Assembly (NCBI GenBank): GCA_027596075.1
Contig: JADGJC010000120.1
Span: forward strand, 1-64,000
Length of the DNA stretch: 64,000 bases
Reading direction: 5' to 3'
Source: Rhizophlyctis rosea
Taxonomy: Eukaryota > Chytridiomycota > Chytridiomycetes > Rhizophlyctidales > Rhizophlyctidaceae
The translations under genes were made by a program, and so were the position numbers. Below the pieces are notes generated by a model. It made no database searches and was not told the origin of the DNA. It saw nothing but the letters and a program-made list of their open reading frames with translations. Positions 59,235 through 64,000 of this stretch are shown here, piece by piece; position 1 is the stretch's first letter; every line of letters starts with the position of its first letter.

Positions 59235-60372
59235 ATGCCACATCCACTGTCTGTGTCAGATTACCTATCCGCTCGAAGGCGCTCAAACTCTGAACCTGCT
59301 GGTGCACCACCCGCAGAGACAAAAGACCGTTGGTCAAGGTCGTTGGGGTTCATGAAACCCACCGTCAGAAGGTCATCCGCATCGGACGCCTTGCCACAGG
59401 CTGCCGTTTCCCGGCAAGGGAAGACAGTCCGTCGCGGCACTAACGAAGCTAGCCGCCAACTAGGTCTTCATGCTGCTTGTTCCGGTATGTATTGCGCTTC
59501 ATGTGATCTTGTTCCCAACTTGTGCATGGCTCATATTGTTACATGTTGCAGATGGTGATATTGGACTTGCCAAATATGCCTTGGATAATGGCCAGCCGGT
59601 TGATTCGACTGTGCAGGGCATCCAAGCCATTCACTTTGCCGCAATGAACGGCGATGCAGGCGTCATCCGTCTTCTTATTTCATATGGAGCTGATCCTAAC
59701 GCTCGACAAATCACAGCCATCTCCAACAGCAACAACACTGCTCCTCCTTCACCATCCCGCCCCCGTCCAAACCATCCATCACCCACATCATCCGCATCTT
59801 CCACTTCGTCACTACCATCTCGATCCACCACACCCACTCCTTCATCATCCGCATCATCACTAGGGTCACCTTCACCAACGGCAGAGACCTATCAACTCAC
59901 AGGCGGCCCAACACCCCTCCACTTTGCTGCCGCCAGCGGTCACGCAGCAGCCGTCAGAATGCTCTTGGACTGTGGGGCTGATCCATCACTCCGGGACGAA
60001 TTTGGCTGTGCGCCAGCTGATTTGGCCGCGGTTCGTGCTCACCGGGAAGTTGTTGAACTCCTCCTCACCCGCCAACGGTTGGTAGAAGAGCAACGGGAAC
60101 AAGACCGTCGTCAATCGCAAATGTCCACCTCATCCTCCGGCTCCTCCACCAGCTCCTCGTCTGCACCATGGACTCGCACACCCAGTTACCGTGGAAGCAT
60201 GGACGTACCATCCAGATCCTCTATTTCCAGCGAGGACGGGTCGGGGAGGCGGTCATCTTTCATGGAGAAGCGGGCGGCTGCTGCCAGTCGGGTCAGGAAC
60301 GCGAAGGGGTTTAGATTATCCATTGATGGATGGGCGTCCGCTATTGGCGGGCTTGCACCAGCGGCCATCTGA
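59235..60372 (+). CDS. Ankyrin-repeat protein
   Basis: Two exons (59235-59484, 59552-60372) give 356 residues. A basic Ser/Arg-rich N terminus ends TVRRGTNEASRQLGLHAA. Ankyrin repeats follow: DIGLAKYALDNGQPVDS, then IQAIHFAAMNGDAGVIRLLI, then after a Ser/Pro-rich insert of about 60 residues PLHFAAASGHAAAVRMLL and a repeat ending HREVVELLL. The C terminus is Ser-rich with RRSSF-type kinase sites. It is likely an adaptor protein; a link to TORC2 Avo2-like proteins is possible but unproved. No catalytic domain is seen. Confidence 0.75.
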
Positions 60373-61082
60373 AGGGTTGGAGGGAATTGAGGGGAGCAGG
60401 ATGGGGTTCGGGGGAAACCACTATACCTATGATATACCACGGGGTGGGGTGAATTCTATGATACGCGGGAATGGGGTTTCTATAACGCAACAACAAGTTA
60501 GGGACACGAGTATGACGGGATATTGTATTCAAACATATTTCACCACCACCTTCGAACGGAACGGAACGGAAATACCTCATTGTAAAAAATTGGTTGATTG
60601 TAGAAAGGGCGGGGGGGTTGGGATGAGAAGGAAATTCTCTTTGTATATAGCTTGCCACTTTGTTACCATTTCTTCTTGAATGTTTCTTTGTGTTTTTGAG
60701 ATCAAGGCTTCAAACCTGTCTCATTGAATATATCTGTATGATACTGCTCGACCTTTGGAACCATTGTATGTTGCATTCTGTGTTGCCTTTCTGGGAAAAT
60801 GGGTGCAATGCGTCAAATTTGAACACTGCTCAAACAACAATCAAAAAAGGGTTCGACTTCCTCAACTTTCATGTGGCCCTCCGCCCCCGCCTCATGGCCC
60901 GGCCCCGGCTGGGCTAAATTCACGTGTTCGGACTGAGCTTTCAAGAATCGAGTGATTCGAGTCCCGAGCACAAAGACCTCATCTTCTTCGCACCGTTGAT
61001 CTTTCGCCTTTATCTCCCAATCCCTGATACATTCCCCGCATCGCACGAAGTAAGACTGCATATCTGCATGAGTTGAGTGTTG
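60373..61082. other. Intergenic, MED4 promoter
   Basis: About 700 bases with no gene. It has a CACGTG E-box at about 60922 and a B-box-like string near 60954, neither with supporting structure. Confidence 0.35.
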
Positions 61083-62098
61083 ATGAGCGGTCCCGACAAG
61101 ATGGCGGACACCGCGTTCCAGCCAGATGAACCCTTGCGCAACGTTGGGGACAGGTAAAATGGTTTTCTTTGTGCAAGCACCATGACCCTCATACTGATAG
61201 ACATCTCGTGCAAAGTCTCTTCACAGAGTACACGTCTCTAATCCAGCAGCTGTTTGAGAGTTTTGACCGCCTCAACCACAACCGCTTCGTTGCTCCAGGA
61301 ACTTCAGCAAGCTTGATGACCCAAATTCTGGAATTGGATGCTGCTCTCCAACCCTTTGTCGACCGATGTGAGTGATCTTCACTCACCTTACCTGACTAGA
61401 CACCTTGCTGAGACGGAACACACCCTTTTCTCAGTAGAGCACCATCACAACGTCTACCAAAACCTCAAACAAACCCGCGCCGAACTCGAACAACACAACA
61501 TCGCCTTCCTCACCCTGATCAAGCAAATCCAAAAAGCAGAGCATACCCTCGAACAGGTCTTAACGACCGCGCGAGAACGAGTGCAGGTAATGCGTCAGGC
61601 AAATAAAAGTATGTTTCGGACAAAAAGCGACACCAAATGCCTTCTATGAATTTCCTTCACTCAAAGCGTGATTGTGAAAAAACTTAAACAAATCCCGTGC
61701 CATGTTTCTATCCATAGCAACCCTCAACACCTCAGAAGTCATCGCTTACGCACAACGAATAGCCCGCTACACATCCCCACTTCCAGGATCCAATTGGGCA
61801 CACCCGGCCGGATCTCCGGTCCCTCGGGAAATCGAAATGAAGAAGGGTTTGCTGTATAACCTTGATCGCGTCCCGCTTGAGACGACGGTTGACGAAGGTG
61901 GGTGATGTTCAATCCACAGCCTTAACCACAGAAGGGAAGCTCATCTACAATTTGTTTGATCCACCATCTGTATCTTCAGCCTCAGCCGAGGCCCCGATCC
62001 CCGCGATAGATATCGATTTCGCTGTGCACACGCACTTACCCCAAACGACTGCACCTCCAGAGGTACCTCACGATGAACTACTTGATCTCGATTTATGA
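61083..62098 (+). CDS. MED4: Mediator subunit 4
   Basis: Five exons (61083-61153, 61201-61367, 61435-61608, 61718-61897, 61932-62098) give 252 residues. A coiled coil fills the middle (LKQTRAELEQHNIAFLTLIK, AEHTLEQVLTTARERVQ), followed by the MED4 core SEVIAYAQRIARYTSPLPG and PREIEMKKGLLYN. The C terminus is Asp/Leu-rich (LLDLDL). MED4 sits in the Mediator middle module that bridges activators and RNA polymerase II. Intron 4 would be only 34 nt; a 22-nt alternative also fits the frame, so that junction needs transcript support. Confidence 0.87.
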
Positions 62099-62194
62099 TT
62101 TGTAGATAGCATTCTTGCATATGGATTGGATATGTCAAAAATATGTACATGCAGGGTATCTTTATTTACATCACACTCGGTGCTTTCGTTCACG

Positions 62195-63473
62195 CTAGAC
62201 GGACTGTGGAGGTAATCTGGCCAAGATAGATTCTTGCCAAGCCATGTACTCCTTGTATTTGGCAGTTTGGCGGATGTCTCGGTTGTTGACCTGATTGAGG
62301 TTCATGAGCCAATGCGTCTTTGTCAATGAGCAATCAATTCCTCCTCACCATACGGTTGATACCACTGAAGACTGGCTCGTCTGCGGGGACGGATGCTGAA
62401 GGTTCTGGTGCAGCAGCTGCAGACTCCACTTTCGCTTTCTTTGGCCGCCTCCCTCTTGGCTTGCTGGGCGTTACGGCTTGCATCTCCTGAGTTGCGTCTT
62501 CATCGCCGGCCGGGGCGCTTTCATCCACCGTCATTTGCGGAGCAGAAGTAACCTTCACAACCTCCTCCTCCTCCTCCTCCTCACCTTCCTCTTCAACAAT
62601 CTGTCGTTTTTGCTTTTGGCCCCTAGTCCCTCTCCCAGACGTCGCCTGCCCAATATTCCCGCCTCTGGATGCTTTCTGTCCCTGTTTCGCAATCGCCTCC
62701 AACTCTTCATGGCAATATTCAGCAAGGGCTTCGCGTGTAGTATCGAATTTCGCCTGATTGGAAATATACTCCTGGAATGATTTCTTATCTACTTTGGTCT
62801 GTGCATAGGTGATAGTAAAGTAAATAAATAATTGTAAACAGATACTTCCAACAGCCTCACAGATGAGGCTCATTTTTGGAAAAACAGTAAAAACCAAACC
62901 TTATGACAACGAAAAACCAACCTTCAACGCCTTACAAACAGCAACAAACACCGCCAAAATAGTCTCGTTATCATCGAAATTGTGTTGGGATGGTTTTTGT
63001 ATCATAGTGCTGTACGTGTCGCGAAATACAGAGTGCACTCGTTGACACGCGGGGACGATTTGTGTGGAGCCGAAGCGAGTTGCGAGCATTGCGAAGCCTA
63101 CTTTTGGTGGTGGGACATTTAGGGCACTTCGGATGTAGTCTAGGGCGTGTTGGTAGGGCACAGGTTTTTGTTTGAGGATGGCGAGAGCTTGTTGGCGTGG
63201 GAAGGTTTCTCCGTAGCTGTTGGGTGTCAGGTCATACTGTTTTCGGTAAACGAAGCGAGTAGCACTGAGTCAGACTTACAGGCCGCAAGCAATGTCCAAA
63301 CAGACATATGGCACACACTGCACATCGGCACGCTTTTTCGTTCCCAGTTGGTTGTGTAATGCTTTGATGAAGATAAAGCGGTAAAGTTCTGCTGCCTTCT
63401 TTATTGTTCTCTGGTCGAGGGAGAGGTTGAGGTTGTTGTGTGCCTCCTGGACTGCCTTTCCGTTGTCTTCCAT
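62195..63473 (-). CDS. ORC6: Origin recognition complex subunit 6
   Basis: Four exons (63473-63280, 63216-62922, 62798-62349, 62290-62195) give 344 residues. Two TFIIB-like folds: AAELYRFIFIKALHNQL with VCLDIACGLYGETFPRQQAL, then PPPKVGFAMLATRFGSTQIV and ILAVFVAVCKALKTKVDKKS, paralleling animal ORC6. A long acidic run (EEEGEEEEEEE) and PRGRRPKK, a nuclear-signal-like block, precede the last exon, whose YKEYMAWQESIL matches the conserved C-terminal helix that docks on Orc3. ORC6 completes the origin complex. The acidic run rests on a ctc microsatellite near 62562-62583. Confidence 0.85.
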
Positions 63474-63889
63474 TGTGGGTGATGCTGATCCGAAAAGATC
63501 ATTGAACAATACACGATGGTTTATGGGGGTGAGCGGGAAGTGATCCGGTTTGACGAAACAATTGTGGGAGGAAGCGAGGAAGAATGGAGCTCCAGTCATC
63601 CTGTCCGCCCTGACGGACATGTGATGGGTGTAGGTCCACGCCACATCTCAGTGATTCGAGCACACAATTGAAGAGGACACTTGTCCACATTCCGACGCGA
63701 TGAAACGGGCGTTATGCGCATGTACAATAATGTATTATATAAACTATGCATTATGCAAATTATGCAAGCTATGCAGAATCATCCTATGGGCAAGCTATAC
63801 CCCGACACTCTTCCGCGCCCCGCAAGATACACCTAGTCCAACCCCGTTCTACATACAAAACCCATCATCTCCATACCCTGCCCGGCTCA
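63474..63889. other. ORC6 promoter and 3' flank of UDP-glucose dehydrogenase
   Basis: About 415 bases with no gene. A repetitive string with several ttatgcaaattatgcaagctatgca units lies near 63740-63775. Confidence 0.4.
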
Positions 63890-64000
63890 TTACAAAGTTT
63901 TCCCAATAACCTCGACCTGGAACCCAATATCCCTAAGCTTCTTCCCATCCAAGATCAACCGCCCATCGAAAATGAACGCCGGCTTGTTCATGCCCCCGTA
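63890..64000 (-). CDS. UGD1: UDP-glucose 6-dehydrogenase, 3' end (partial)
   Basis: The window holds only the last 36 codons and the stop, read from the right edge. The text [20 protein letters not shown] then [15 protein letters not shown] matches the C-terminal strand and helix of eukaryotic UDP-glucose dehydrogenases. The enzyme oxidises UDP-glucose to UDP-glucuronate. The rest of the gene lies beyond position 64000. Confidence 0.85.
   Translation of the reverse strand, partial: YGGMNKPAFIFDGRLILDGKKLRDIGFQVEVIGKTL

Noticed and set aside
60940..60985. B-box-like GATTCGAGTCCC suggesting a tRNA
   Set aside because: No A box at the right distance and no acceptor stem; it may be chance in the MED4 promoter.

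Overview
The window is nuclear DNA of a fungus. It has many short GT-AG introns (mostly about 50-100 nt, donors gtaagt/gtatgt/gtgagt), dense gene packing on both strands, an intron-containing tRNA, and fungal-type genes such as PPN1, SFT2, ATG22, LAG1 and RSC1/2. A CBM1-like cysteine pattern, a clear Acinus homologue, BLOC1S1, a MEF2-type MADS factor and a YqaJ-family nuclease fit a basal (chytrid-like) fungus or a basidiomycete better than a budding yeast. I cannot name the species.

Layout. 0-9.2 kb: thioredoxin, a CBM1-like single-pass membrane protein, a short element with terminal inverted repeats, tRNA-Ile plus a decayed copy, ATG22, a decayed-looking open region, heme oxygenase. 10.9-19.5 kb: NADH pyrophosphatase (apparently frameshifted), SFT2, a YqaJ-family nuclease, a tRNA-like relic, endopolyphosphatase PPN1. 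21-32 kb: mitochondrial uL30, a glycosylated membrane protein, a MADS-box factor, a UPF0303 protein, a CENP-V/GFA protein, SCO1, proteasome alpha-6, an UNC93-like transporter. 32-45 kb: RSC1/2-like bromodomain/BAH protein, a zinc-finger/F-box protein, IDI1, Acinus, BLOC1S1, a perilipin-like protein, PGI. 45-64 kb: MO25/HYM1, a secreted PQQ-type sugar dehydrogenase, MSH4, ceramide synthase, an ankyrin protein, MED4, ORC6, and the 3' end of UDP-glucose dehydrogenase.

There is no operon or obvious gene cluster; this looks like ordinary core genome. Many neighbours are divergent pairs with short shared promoters (SFT2/YqaJ, UPF0303/CENP-V, SCO1/PRE5, UNC93/RSC1, IDI1/Acinus, BLOC1S1/perilipin). 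Exon models were built by hand from splice consensus, frame continuity and family conservation; most sum to an exact reading frame. Points for a second look: the CBM1-like membrane protein without a visible signal peptide, the YqaJ-family nuclease, the MITE, the frameshifted NUDIX gene, a duplicated splice donor in BLOC1S1, the duplicated intron-containing tRNA, and the WCPPC thioredoxin.
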